Part shown: one piece after another, positions 32,376 through 45,036 of the stretch
Layout of the letters: the number at the start of each line of letters is the position of its first letter
How positions within the stretch are numbered: the first letter of the stretch is position 1
Assembly (NCBI GenBank): GCA_973895155.1
Contig: OZ316896.1
Span: 9,486,001 to 9,550,000 of the forward strand
Direction of reading: 5' to 3'
From: Marsupella aquatica
Taxonomy: Eukaryota; Marchantiophyta
DNA length: 64,000 nucleotides
The notes under the pieces: generated by a model
What the model was told of the DNA's origin: nothing
What the model saw: the letters and a program-made list of their open reading frames with translations, nothing else
Database searches by the model: none
Made by a program: the position numbers and the translations under genes

Positions 32376-35300
32376 CCGAGTAGACAATACAAGCTTCCAT
32401 TTACATTTTGGATTGGCAAGGACACAAAAATGTAATCTTTTTGTATGTAATCTTTCGTAGCTTTTGAACTGAAACAAGAAACAAAACAACAAGATTCAAT
32501 CATATTGGACAATGGAACCCTGGAAAAAAAAGCACACCAAAATAATGGGTAAGAAGATTGCCACACTTAACACTGCAAAATGCAAAGAATGATGCACATC
32601 AATCAAAAATATCCTGTCCACAAAATCAATTCAAATGAACAATGTTGATTGAATTAATTCAGTAGTTGAATTGTGAGCAAATCTTTCCCACGATGGCCTG
32701 AAGGCAGGTTCAATCCGTTTTGCAGTGATCCAACTTTCTCGGTCACTGGATTGTAAACTTTCATCTTTGCAATCTTGCCTCACAGAATCAAGGATGCAAC
32801 TGCCATTTTTTAGTAGAAAGTTCACGTGACCTGAACACAAAATAATGCCACAATTAACCCAGGTTCAACAATAGCTGAGCGCCCTGTTTTGTGCCACTGT
32901 ACTGATGGGAATGACATTCAGAATTGAAGGGATAACCAACTAATTGGAACTACATTCCGAAATAAAGGGAAACAGTAAAATTGAACCCTATAGCAGTCAT
33001 CCAAAGATAAGATACAATGACTAAGTATGCTGAAATTTCCTACAGTCCCAACAATGTTGTGTCAATGTCTAGATGGAGGATCTGCAACGTCCCGACAATG
33101 TTGCACCTTAGCTTGGATGGAGGTGTTGCACGTACAGTGCTGACAATGCAACGTCAATGCCTGGATCTTGATGTTGCCTGGATCTTGATGCTTGCCATCT
33201 ATGACCAATGAATGCACAAAGAGCCAAAGGATCAAAGTTATTCAATGCCTCCAAGTCAATCACTGAAAGAGCAAACCTTTGTGTAGTTTTTGAGTGTGAT
33301 AGGAGAACAAAAACCGCAACAAGAGAGTTAATTTTGGCTGCATTGGACTAGTTTTGCTATAGCAAATGAATACAAAGGACTCTAAAATACTGCCAAAAGG
33401 TAATGGGTGGGAAAGAATTGTTTGGGAAAGGTGAAGGATCATTCTGGAAATGTCCAAAGAAAACAATGTGATTCGGTCGACACGACACCAAGTCCTTCTA
33501 GTTTACATTGCAATGAAGTCAATCTATAAACACTGTGAACTAAGTAACACAATGATGAGCTTAACTTGTTCACGTACCTCGCCTGCGCCCGTGCTGGTTC
33601 TTCTCCAAATCTCACCTTTGACACCCTACCGAGCTCACCTTTGATTGCACAAGGCGCAGCTCATTGACTCATAGCTCATCGACAATGATCACATGCACTT
33701 TCCCGCAAAATAGTGTTGCTGCCTGTTTGTTGGAGAGCAAACACAGTAGTTTCTGACTAGCATGGTTACAAAGAGTCAGTGGACAGAATACAAAAACCTT
33801 GGTTTCAATCAGGTTATGTGAATACAAAAACCATGGCAATGTTGTAATAAGCCACATCTTTAGTGGCAATGTAGTTAAAAACTAAATTTAATTATTGGCT
33901 GAACCGTTTGTGGTGGGGGCCCAAAATTGCCTCCAAAGTTACTTCTCCTCCCTCCAACACTCTTTAACTTATTGTCTGCCTTTACACATATTGCACACAC
34001 TATAGACTGTAATATTGTTATAACCCTAGTAGACTTAACCATGGTTACATAAACCATGATACATGTAACAATGAGACACATATATAACCCTAAGCAGTTG
34101 ATTCTCAACTGCCTAAGGATTCATTCTATTCTAACATGCTGTAACACAAGAGCTTAGACTAGTGGAGAACGTACATTGAGGAGGATTGGAGAATTTTTGC
34201 ATCATTGCTCAGAATTTGTTGACATGTTAAGAACTCTCATGACTATCAAAGATTTTTGCCCCATAAATATGAAACTAGAAAGATTTGACTAGAGATTAGA
34301 GATAGACTTGCATCAACATGCTCTTTGACATCTCTCCCCAACAACAAACCCCGTCATGATCCGTCACTGGATCCAATTTCACCATTCAAATTACCACGCA
34401 AGGTAAACTCTACTTCCTGCCTTGTGTTTATTTGAGTACTGCGTCTCCAAGAACTCTCAACTTGATGGCAAGGGGAGGCTATCAAAGAAAATAATGCATT
34501 TCCTCAATTTACATATTGTAGACTTCCATGGTCATGGAGGACACAAACTGTGTCGAAGACAAGTTTATAATGTATCACCTTTTCTGGAGACTCAACCAAA
34601 ATTGGTCTATTTTCCTTTCACATGTGAAGATGTTGCGCTAGGAATTTTCAATGAGGTTCTATGCTGTCCAAATTGACAATTGCAAGAGCATAGGACTAAA
34701 AGAAGGATCTGAAGATCAACAACCAGCAAAAGCAATCGAGGAGCAGTGGAGTTAGAGAAGCTAGAGTCATCCATAAAGAAACACAAATTTTCAGCATGAC
34801 CACATGCCTATTGGAAACAAGTGAAGAAGATTCTGGAAGCAAAAGGAGAGTAGGATCGAGGCACCAGAATTGACAATTGGTGGCACCTTCATTGATTTGA
34901 GAACACACCGTTGAACAAGGGAGATCCCAATGACCACCAAATCTACCTCACAAAATTTTCTCCAACCGCACACTTGGAACATCCGACGTCACAAACGTCA
35001 ACAAAACAACGAGGAAAAGTAATAAGTGTAAACCCTTTTCAAGTGCAAACCTTAACAAAGCACATTCTCGTTTACAAAGAAAAGTGTGCACTTATCCAGG
35101 GAATACAATACTGAACACAAAACACAATACATTGAATGCCCCTCATCAATGCTTTATTCTCACCCTTGTCTTTATTTTATTTTAATTTCTTTTTATTCTT
35201 GCTTATCTCCCCTTGGCTGAAAAGGGTTACATGGAAAAGGAAGAACTGTTTAGAAGTGGCTAAATAAGAGCATCTTTGAAGGGACTTTTGTGTTTCTATT

Positions 35301-38300
35301 TCTTCTTCTTCCTGTCTAATTAGGAGAAAGGATGGAATGGAACACATGGATGATCCCTTTTAGAAGAAAGGATGGACATGGAATATCTCTTTTAGATAAT
35401 TTTCTTTGTTTGAGGGTGGGCTATAGAGGATTAAGGGTATCTTAAAGGAGGGGAGGAATAAAAAGACAAAAAAAATGACATTATGATTCTTTGTTCAGGA
35501 TAGAGTATTAAGGTTACCTTAAGGGGGGGGGAGGGATAAAAGGGTAAATGACATGTTTTTAATTGTTGAGATATATACTCTTTGCATTAGTTACGGACTT
35601 CCATTAATTAGGGGTCTCTTGCAAATTTCTTGGCACGAGGAGATGCCACATCAACATAGATAAAGACAAATAGGACACAACTGTTTTGCAGAAAAAAATA
35701 TTGCCCAAATCCTGTTTTTGGCAAATTTTGTGTAATAACTAGGTCACCATGCATTAAAACCTAAAAGTAAACCAAATACAAAAGTAAAGGTCAATTGTTT
35801 CTAAACACTAAGTAACTGTTTTAGTTATCTTTTCTACTTATTAAAAAGATACTTAGATAAATCTTCAATATTGATAACAATCAAAATGGCTGCCAAAAGT
35901 GTTTGGCACAATATTTAACTCTGAAGTTTGAGATTCTCACCAACTTGCACGACGGGGACTAGATTGAGATTGTTTGATCATTGCCTCAAAATTGAATCAA
36001 GGAGGCTTTTGTTTGATTTGATTTGGTTTAATTGGTTTGGTTTGCCCGATTGCAATGCCTGAAGAGGGAGAGGACCAACTTCTTCTGGAATTTCTTTTGT
36101 TGGTAGTTGTGGAGGATGAAGGAACATTCAATTGTCGAGCAGGCCTTGGGACATCACTAACTACGATACTGTTTCTCATCGTGTCTTTTTTCTCCTCGAC
36201 CTTGCCTGGATCAGTTTCATTCATTTGAAGGAGGTTTGGAGTTTCAGTGAATTCCGTGAGGTCTTCAGCCCAGACCGTTTGTGACCTTACACGGTGGAGG
36301 GAAACCATATATATTGAGTAGTTCTACATGTTGTAGGTGTCAAGGAGCCTGTGGTCTTATTTAGTTGCTCTAGTGCAGACACTTATTCATTTGAAGGCTT
36401 GAGGGAGAGAACAATCATCAATTGTAAGAAATATTGGGATGATGCACATCTTCATTCCTCGCTTTCCACAGTTGCACTGCACCTCAATCCTCTAATGGTG
36501 CATTGATAGTCTGTGTTATAAATTGCAAGAGCAGCAAGTCTCAAAGGTCAACAAGAAAGCTAGACCTTTCCAATTAGGAAGCCATATGCACAAATCGAAT
36601 GACGCACGTTCCTCAGGTAGTATTCCTTACCCTTCTAGACCAGTGATAAGTTCTCCGGCCAACAAACTGGTGGTGCCACTATTACCTAGGGAAAGACAAA
36701 AGTTATGCCACAGCTGATACAGTAGTGAACATGACTTCCAGGATTGTGGCACTGGATGAATTACTGAGGACTCCATTTTTTTAAAGTTGCTTCTCCCAAT
36801 TGAAGAGCAGCTTCTAGTATTTGAGGAGCGATAGACCGGACATCAAGAGATTTCTTCTCCCAAATGAAGCGCATGGATCCTCAAGCGATGAGCAGCCATT
36901 ATTCTTGGCCCTTGCATGTAGGGCATCCTCTCCCACGTTGACTCATTTCCTTACATGTGAAAATTAACCAGTGACTTGTATGCCAGGTACGTACTTCTAC
37001 TAGTTCTCATAGTTCAACCTATGGAAAGCTTTGAATTGAGCCAATTGAATCCATTTGCAAAAATACCTCACCAGGGTTTTTGGCAAATGGCTGTCCCCTA
37101 TTAATACTCTGAGAAACGACAAGAGAAAAATAGTGGGCGCTTTTTTAAAGTGCAAGTTCCAGGCCATCTGAAGCGGTGTCCTAGGCATAGTTTGATGAAT
37201 CAGAAAAAATGATCAAATCATAAACACTTTTTTCATAAAATAAAAATAAAGTATGACCTCATAGTATCTTGTGTGCCTAAACCAAAAGTGTTGACGTCCA
37301 CAAAACCGATTAATTTCAGGTCATGAGAAACCCGACCATTCCTCGGTGCAATCAAAAACTCAAGCAAAGCTCATGACTTAAACCACCCTAACTAAGTATG
37401 AAAAGAAACAAGGGGTCCACAAATTAGTTATTTTCAAGCTTTCAGGGTGGTTGGGATGGAGGTTTGAGGGTATTGTAAGGGGAGGAATAAAAAAGACAAA
37501 GAAAGGGAACACTTCTGATTTTTATAAATCTTTGTTCAAAATGGTCTTTGTTTTTATCCTTTCTCTTGCGAGAGGGGCAAAGAAGTTTGAAAATCAAACA
37601 GAAAATAATGTTATTTTCCTCTTTTTCTAAAGTTCTCATGCATTTTTAAACACAAATCCAGATTTTTGTTTCAGTTATTATAGGAGAATGGGTTGGGTGT
37701 GCTTTTACTTAGGTTAGATGTGATATTAATCAGGAACTAATTAAGTTATTGGGCCAAATTATGTTTTGGGCATAAAAATGCCTCCAAATTTTTTTCTCGG
37801 CAAGGTACTCTCTCCACAAAGTATAATTTGTATTGTTTTTCTTGGCAAGACTCATCCACAACAAATTCCACTTCTTTGCCATTTATCTATTTTTGCACAA
37901 ATGAACCCAACACCAGGATGCAAAGCCCACCCAAAAAGTTCATGAGAGAAGACCCAAAAGTCCATGTCTACATCATTTGAATCATGCCTAGAGTTATATT
38001 ATGCTAACTGGTCTAAACTACCAAGTGGTACCCGATAGGGTTAGGGCACAAAATGGACCTTCTAACTTCGGTCCAGATATTGTACAATAAAATAAAATTA
38101 ATAACATAATGAGGGCATTAATTATGTTCAACTTGACTCTGTTGTTGTAGAGTTGCCAAAATTCTATGACTCAACCATGTATTAGTTTATGCATAGGCAA
38201 GCTAGGGCAGTTTGGGTAGTTACATAGTAAGTTCAAGAATGTAATCCATGCGAATATCCTTATCTGCTAATTGTTTACATGGTTGTGAAACAAATATTTC

Positions 38301-38934
38301 AGTGCTTGTATGCCGAGTGGTCAGATTTCATATAAAATTGAAAGATCATAAAATACAATAAAGTGAGATGAAAGCTTCAAGTTTTATCAGATGCGAGTTC
38401 ACCTTGGCATCATTCTCTAATGAGTCAATTTGGCCCCAAAGTCAAGTGAACCACAAACAAGTTGCGAGACAAGTTGTTGAAGACAAAGGGATTCTTTTCC
38501 ATGATGCAACACTCTCTTGAACTGAATTCCAGATACCCCTGACTCGGGTTTTCAAGAATAATTGGAAATGCAGGCAGTCATGTTTGAAACATGGTTTTCA
38601 GTCGCAGAATAATACAACCACCAAGAGACAGCTGCGAGGTTTGAGGAGGCGAGCAGCAGCCTCCGAGCTACTTGGATTGGGAGAGAGGCGCAAAGCTACT
38701 TCAAGCTCCAGCTATGGCTGCGAGCTACTCAGATTTGCAAAGGAGGCACTGAGTATGGGAAGGGAGGCCATGAGCTGCAACTAGGGCAAAGGCAATGGGC
38801 CTTGCAAGGCCTCAGTAGGCCCTGCAAATCACAGGCAACCAGGGAATATCAGTCTGGTGTAGGTAGGGTGATTATGGCTTGGGCAGGGCTGGTGGCCATC
38901 TTATACCCTGAGTTGTGATTTAACACAACTAGTA
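32376..38934. other. Intergenic or intronic sequence, no confident gene
   Basis: About 6.5 kb of A/T-rich unique-looking DNA. A few stretches are protein-like but unsupported: minus 32840-32631; plus 34422-34676, 84 codons with HIVDFHGHGGHKLCRRQ and no ATG; minus 36308-35997, 103 codons, hydrophilic; plus 36523-36717. None has a family motif or phase-matched splice partners that I can see. Related A/G-rich tracts around GGGGAGGAATAAAAAGACAA recur at 35450, 35525 and 37480. Confidence 0.4.
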
Positions 38935-39317
38935 ACATGTGAACCTGTTAGCTGGAACCTGGGTTCCCCCCACTATATTACAACCTCAAAAGGCTTAAGT
39001 AATTATTTTTCAATCTGGAGTTCGTACTTGCATTTAATGCCACAAAACCTACTATCCTCAGATTGTTAGGGCATGATTTGAACCTGGCACCTGATGACTC
39101 CCAGCCAGATACTCTAACCAGAGAGATATTACTCAAGGTATGCTATTGAAAGAGTTGAACATTTATATAAACAGTTAAAACTCTTTGTTACTTTGGGAAA
39201 TTGCACCCTCACCCTTTTCTCATCTGCCCTCAATGAAGCTCAATGAAGTTCGTGGAGGGCTTTGGGTTCCAATGTGAACCCGGGTAATTCTCGAGGGTTC
39301 CCGCTAACAGGTTCATG
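38935..39317. repeat. Short inverted-repeat unit
   Basis: The left arm, ACATGTGAACCTGTTAGC (38935-38952), continues as TGGAACC. The right arm, GGTTCCCGCTAACAGGTTCATGT split over 39296-39317, is its inverted partner, giving arms of about 24 bases with small differences. A tRNA-like stretch lies between them. It could be a small non-autonomous element; no target duplication is obvious. Confidence 0.4.
39066..39142 (-). repeat. tRNA-like sequence (probable SINE or tRNA relic)
   Basis: On the minus strand it reads CTGGTTAGAGTATCTGGCTGGG and then CAGGTTCAAATCATGCCCTAA. These resemble the D-arm/A box, the anticodon arm and the T-arm/B box (GGTTCAAATC) of a tRNA. The acceptor stem does not pair, so a working tRNA gene is unlikely. 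Confidence 0.4.
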
Positions 39318-39451
39318 TAATCGTTTAGCCTTTGTGATCAACCCTTTTTGTCACGGGCCTGGTTTATTTATTTGACCAAAATCTGATGCCAACGGTATTA
39401 CTTTGTGTGACAAGGATGACGTTCGTCCCTCTTTCCACCTTCGACCTGAAG

Positions 39452-39995
39452 ATTCAGGGAGACGAGTCCCTGCATTGTCATTCAATGCACCTCGATTCTC
39501 CTCCACAGCCCACCGGAATGCTAACTCCATTTTGTGTCTCACTTCAGTTTCAGGCCAGCCCCATTTTTGGGTCCAAGTTCAGTTTTGAGGAGGGCACATA
39601 TTTTTGAGGAGTTCTAATGCTTGACGCTAATAACTTATTCAAAAATAATGTACATTTATAATATCAAGTTTAAAATATCAATATATATTTTAATATAAAA
39701 TAATTATAAAGGATTAAATGGGAATGAGCATGGAGAATTTATGCACAGAGGTAATGTGTGACCTAGGGTATTGGAACTCAGTTGAGACTACGAAGTGGCC
39801 TGTTCAAGGCACACAAAGGGCAACTTTTCTTTTCTTTGATTGAGGGCATGGAAAGGAATGAACCCTAGAGGGGCGGGCGGGGTGTCTAATTGTATTTGAA
39901 TATGGAAATGGTAAATGAGATATATATGGGGGGTTCAAGTAATTTGGAGATAGAAAAAATAACAAAGGAGACACCCATCAGAGCCAGGGATAAAA
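39452..39995 (+). repeat. Left terminal inverted repeat of the Mutator-like element
   Basis: Pairs with 40603-41150. The outer ~60 bases are almost identical between arms, while the inner part differs by substitutions, small gaps and a longer TA run in the right arm (40671-40689). A transcript through the element would fold into a long hairpin. Confidence 0.85.
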
Positions 39996-40602
39996 ATTAA
40001 AATAATGTCCAAAACAATTGGACTTGGGGATATGGAACAAGGGGCGCCATATATAGCAGCAGCAGAACTTTTGAGGAGACATGATCACATAAAAAATCAT
40101 TTATCTTTTCTACATACAAGGTTGGAAATAGTCTAAGTTGGCTACCCTGGGAAACAACAGAGTCTACCAAAGGTGCTGTGCTTGACACGTTTGTCAAGAC
40201 ACTCAAAGAACTAGGAACCATGCTTCCTTGCAAACTTTCAAAACCCTGTCAGTTGGAGCACACTTCCCAATCCTGACCTTGTCTTCTCTACCACATACTT
40301 TTGGACTCGCTTCATAGGGGCCTTCTGCTGGGTTGGTTTTTATGCTCTTTTCATAGGGTTTTCTTTTGTCTTACTGGTTTCTCAGCTTGTTGCACAATTA
40401 AGGCCTTTCTTCTCCTGTCTCTGCTCAACACCACCTCTAATATTGTTTGCCTTTTGACCAGTTACTAACCTCTTTTGTTGGCTTCTTGTACTCACCTCTT
40501 TTGTTGGATTCTTCCTAAAACTGAAAGCAGCTACCCCACCAGGAACATGATTGGCACCTCACAACAATGGGCAGGTACAAGAAACTAATAAAAGAGGTTG
40601 GT

Positions 40603-41150
40603 TTTATCTCCCTGGCTCTGATGGGTGTCTCCTTGGTTAATTTTTCTATCTCCAAATTACTTGAACCCCCATATATATATATATATATAATTTCTGATTT
40701 CCATATTCAAATACAATTAGACACCCCCCCCCTCTAGGTTCATTCCTTTCCATGCCCTCAATCAAAGAAAAGAAAAGTTGCCAGTCATGTGCCTTGAACA
40801 CGCCATGTGGTAGTCTCAACTGAGCTCCAATACCCTAGGTGCATCAATTCTCCATGCTCATTATCATTTAATAAATTATAATTATTTTAAAATTTATATT
40901 AAAAATATATTAATATTTTTAAAATTGATATTATAGAACTTGTACATTATTTTTGAATAAGTTGTAAGGGTCAAGCATTAGAACCCCTCAAAAATCTGTG
41001 TGTGCCCTCCTCCAAACTGAACTGGGACACAAAAATGTGGCTGGCCTGAAACTGAAGTGAAAGACACAAAAATGGAGAGAGCATTCCGGTGGGCTGTGGG
41101 GGAGAATCGAGGCGCATTGAATGACAATGCAGGGACTCGTCTCCCTGAAT
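40603..41150 (-). repeat. Right terminal inverted repeat of the Mutator-like element
   Basis: The inverted partner of 39452-39995. It contains a (TA)n microsatellite at about 40671-40689 that the left arm lacks in this length. Confidence 0.85.
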
Positions 41151-41359
41151 GACCTGAAGCGACTGCTGGACCAAGAGGACAATGTAACGTCGTACGAATT
41201 ACATGGAGCGATCGACGATGCTGACAGCTTTAGAAGAAGACAAAACCAGCCGGAGTCAACGCGCGAGGCCTGCGAACACTCCAATACGGAAATACATCAT
41301 TGCTTTGTAATACCGTACCTTAGTATTTGGTGAGTAGGAATACGTCTGGTCAGAGCTAC

Positions 41360-41403
41360 GCCCATCAGGCGTTGATGGGCTACCCGTGAGGGCCCTCACG
41401 GGT
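41360..41403. repeat. Two adjacent perfect hairpins
   Basis: GCCCATCA-GGCGT-TGATGGGC (41360-41380) is an 8-bp stem with a 5-base loop. One base later, a 22-base perfect palindrome has half-site ACCCGTGAGGG at 41382-41392 and its complement at 41393-41403. They lie just downstream of the split open frame. Function is unknown. Confidence 0.8.
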
Positions 41404-43945
41404 GACGTTGTGTGTACAGCTACGGCCCTTGCCCCTGCCGTCGATGACCTGTGCCGTAAGAATCGATCATGTTGACGGATTTCAACATTTCACCGTCCGA
41501 GCGATTGCATGCGCCGAAACAGACGACAGTAAGAATTGAGTCAAGCGCGGCGGCCGCATACGGAACCAAGGGGGGGGTGTGTGGGGTTGGGTGCGCCTGC
41601 GTGCAAGATACACGGTCACAGTAATTAGTCTTAGTAATACTGATTATGGGTGGGCTCAAATTTCGTACAACCATAAAGCATTTTTTACTTTTGTGTCAAA
41701 ATCACTACTGTGGCCCGAAAACTAATATATCCAAATTGTTTTGATGTCCCCAAACTGATCCAAAATACTAAATATTTTTTCTGAGTGTCATGTCCCTCAA
41801 ACTAATGAGAATTACTAATCTTGCCCCAAAACTAGTTTATCCATGCCAATGGCCACAACTATGTGGTATATAGACTGCATCTACTGTAGATTTCATATGG
41901 TTTTAACAATAATGTTTTGAGAGTAGATTCAGACTATATGTTCCGGGCAATTATCAGGTTGGGCCATTTTATGAGTGCCTTAACGAGACTAGATTGACTC
42001 AAAATGGCACCACTTGATATACCCATCTTCTGGAATGTAATTATTTTTTGTAGCTTCTTCAAGCCTGACAGTGGCTGGTCTGAGAGTAGGCTGTGTCATT
42101 CATAGTCCTCCTAGGCTTTCATTTTAGTTTCATTTTTCTCCATATAAACTTAGATTTCTGCTCATTGTATCATGGGGCTCTGCTGTTCATATAGAGATCG
42201 TCAAGCTGGGCTTGTGAACAGGGAAGATTACACATTCTTGCTCCTTTGGTTCCAGTTCCTACATTCAGTGTTCAACACTAGACAAAAGGTATGTTAGTGA
42301 GCCCAAAATATTAACCACATACTAGTGTTGCCAACACTAAATTTTGAGTAACACTATTTCTGGAGATAGTACTAACTACCTTAAACAGTGAGGGCGGTTT
42401 TGTGTTTTGATCTTGAAAGCACTGTTTATTTGTCAAAAAACATGTAGAACATAAAAACCTGGAAAGTGTGATTTAGACAATGGAGGGTTCACAATTCAAG
42501 GCACTCTATATTCTGGACGTCTAGGTATCTACAAGGCCTTTAATTCCCACCCAAAACAAAGCCATGAGGACCTAAGAGGCCATTCTGTCACGGGCAGAAA
42601 ACATAATGTCATAGGTAGAGTTTATGTCTGGACTCTATTTAAATGTTTTTACAAGAGGGGCAAAAGTAAGTTAATGCTCTTCCTGTCGTGAAAGTCCCAG
42701 ATGAAAGCACTTGGGCCTTTATTCAGGACAACTCATTTCTGGAGAAACTTACCCTAACAATAAATATGGGTGGGACACCCTGAGGCCAGTCTGCACTTTC
42801 CTCCCATGCGATTTAACCATTTCTGTGGAGTGTTCTTCTCTGGCTTGCTTGGCTTGTTACCTCTGACTGGCGGCTTTTCCTTCCCCTTCCCCCACCCACG
42901 AAAAGAACGACAAAAATAAGTCAAGAGAGGACCAAGAAAACCTAAGAATAAAGTGGTCATAACTACCTACACAAACTGAAGACCTACAAGGAATGCACAC
43001 TATGCTAGAATAAATGTACGCATGATCAACATCCAGAGACTGAATGTGCAAGGGGGAAATCAATATCCTCGGGTTGGGCTTTAGATTGTCGTGCCTACTG
43101 CACGAGATCTCTGATGGATGCTAGGACTCGTTGGTAGTCATCCAGGATGGGTGAATAGTTGTCTACAATAGTTTGACTTTTTGGTTGACTATTGAACCCT
43201 TTTATGAAGGTGCTCAATTATGTGTCTCAGTGCTGGATGATTGGTTAGTCAATCCAATCATCCCCCACCATAAGGAGGTCTAAGCAGGCCTTTTCTCCTT
43301 TTACCTTGGAATAGCTTGTGAGTTGTACAGCTACTTGTGAGTTGGTTCTCATGGTGTGCGAATTGCTGCCAGTTTGTCAATCTGCTGGTTTACTTTTTGA
43401 TCCTTTTAGCCCGCCCTTTAGACCAGGTGCTAGAATGCGTTTGGCAGTGGTTGGTCTTGGCTGGTTTGCCTCTTTTGTGGGTTGGCCCTTCCTTGCTGTA
43501 TTGAGGAGTTTATTCACTCTTGATCAGGACAATACTCCATTCAAGACCAAAAACTATACAAAAGTATGGGCAGGAAGGATGAGCTTCAGACTTCAAGTGT
43601 TTCCATTGTGTTTGTGGGTCCCCATTGTGTAGTGGACTGCCCTTTTTATGGTGTTTAACTGATCGCCGTTGCAAAAATACAAGGAATTATGCTGGACGAT
43701 GGCCTTTTAGATTGGTTGGTAAGTTTTGTACTACTTGTAAATATATAATATTCCTAAATAACACATTTGCATGTGTTTACCATAGAGCATTGAGCTGAAA
43801 ATAATAGTAAGCTTTTGCAGCCTTTGGAAACAATTGTGTGAAATAACTTGGCAAATGCTCCCTACTTCATAGATCTCATGGAAAAAGGAGGATAACACGA
43901 CAAGAAATGCTCCATGTTGTGCCAAAGTACCTGCACCGTACCAAA
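41404..43945. other. Intergenic or intronic sequence
   Basis: No confident gene. One small candidate exon at 42172-42288 on the plus strand starts MGLCCSYRDRQ, resembling an N-terminal lipid-modification signal, runs 39 codons and ends at a GTATGT donor-like site; nothing else supports it. Remaining frames are short and featureless. Confidence 0.35.
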
Positions 43946-44189
43946 TGGGACCTAATATTCCCACAGGTGTAAATTCTACTATATTTGGGAACCATTCAGT
44001 CCGAGTAATGGGCTAAAGTGGCCAGGATATGGGACCTAATATTTCCACAGGTGTAAATTCTACTATATTTGGGAACCATTCAGGAGAAATGGGCTAAAGT
44101 TGCCAGGATATGGACCTAATATTTCCACAGGTGTAAATTCTACTATATTTGGGGCCCATTCAGGAGTAATGGGCTAAAGTAGCCAGGAT
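43946..44189 (+). repeat. Three tandem ~82-bp repeats
   Basis: Units 43946-44029, 44030-44110 and 44111-44189 share CCTAATATT, CCCACAGGTGTAAATTCTAC, ACCATTCAG and GGGCTAAAGT. Differences are small substitutions and 2-5-base gaps. It is a minisatellite between the Mutator-like element and the seven-exon gene. Confidence 0.88.
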
Positions 44190-45036
44190 TCCTTCACCAA
44201 ATCAAAGTGCTATGATAACGGGTGCCAATCTCTAATAGATTATGAAAAATGACAGAAAGATAGGAATGGACAGAATTCGTGAGAGTTCACCAAATCCAAG
44301 TCTACATAATGGCAACAGGAAACTTCACTAGAGGAAGCATTAGAGCTTGGAGGCTCACCAAGAGACATTTGAAGGGGCATAAGCGATTTAAGCGCCCATT
44401 GGACAAAGTATCTCAACCAAATCAAAATGATACCTCGAACTCTAATCAGAGAAATCAACGAGACAAGCGGTGAAAGGCATTCCAAGGGAAAAAAAAACAG
44501 AGTTTCGGTTAAACAAAAAGTCACCTGAGGCACACTTTATTATGTCTTATAAAGGAAATGAACCTGATTTGATTAGTGAAAGGTAGAATGAAAAGAATCA
44601 AAACACTTGTACCTAAAAGCGTGTGCATTACTGGGCCTGCATCAGCCCAAGCAATTGTCTGTTTGGTGGCAATTGAGTATGGTTAGTTCATGACTCTGAA
44701 ACTACATAGCACACTTATTATTCCTTAAATGCAACTACCTTCAAAGTCTAACAATGCCCAGAAAATAGAATCACGGCCATTTGACAGTCATCATAAACAC
44801 CCAACTTAAGGCATTCACGCCAGACAGGGGACATGATGGCTTCAAGAATATACTCCACTGCTTTACTCGGCCCAGTAATGCAGAAATTCGAGAGGCCGGA
44901 TGGAGAGAATCAGTTGGACATATCCAGGAATTTGTGAGAAGAAATTGCTCAATTTTTGACTAGCAGACAGATTCACGGAGATACTTCTGTCTTTGAAGAA
45001 TATATCTTTCCTGCTTACACCTAAAAGGAAGATGTG
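44190..45036. other. Sequence downstream of the seven-exon gene
   Basis: No gene is seen. The part next to 45037 presumably holds the 3' untranslated region of the minus-strand gene. Open frames such as 44279-44473 (plus) are short and without motifs. Confidence 0.4.

Larger units (their letters stand above)
39452..41150. mobile_element. Mutator-like element with long terminal inverted repeats, non-autonomous
   Basis: The element is 1,699 bp. Its ends begin ATTCAGGGAGACGAGTCCCT on both strands, and arms 39452-39995 and 40603-41150 are inverted copies of each other along about 545 bases with moderate divergence. The 9-bp direct repeat GACCTGAAG flanks it at 39443-39451 and 41151-41159. A 9-bp duplication plus long inverted repeats is typical of TIR-MULEs; a foldback element is the alternative. 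The ~600-bp middle has no transposase frame, so it would depend on another copy. Confidence 0.88.
39416..41333 (+). pseudogene. Host open frame split by a Mutator-like element
   Basis: Left of the element the frame starts MTFVPLSTFDLK (39416-39451). Right of it, in the same frame after the duplicated GACCTGAAG, it continues RLLDQEDNVTSYELHGAID and on for about 55 codons to 41333. The insertion therefore lies inside what was one open frame. A GTGAGT donor-like site follows at 41330, so it may be a first exon. The product is acidic and not recognised. If the element is ever excised or spliced out, the duplication adds three codons without a frame shift. Confidence 0.5.

Noticed and set aside
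32631-32840. Minus-strand frame, or an F-box-like reading (VYNPVTEKVGSL) in the next frame
   Set aside because: Two competing frames, no start or splice partner and only a short motif resemblance.
39066-39142. Functional tRNA gene
   Set aside because: A- and B-box-like parts are present but the acceptor stem does not pair; better read as a tRNA-derived relic.
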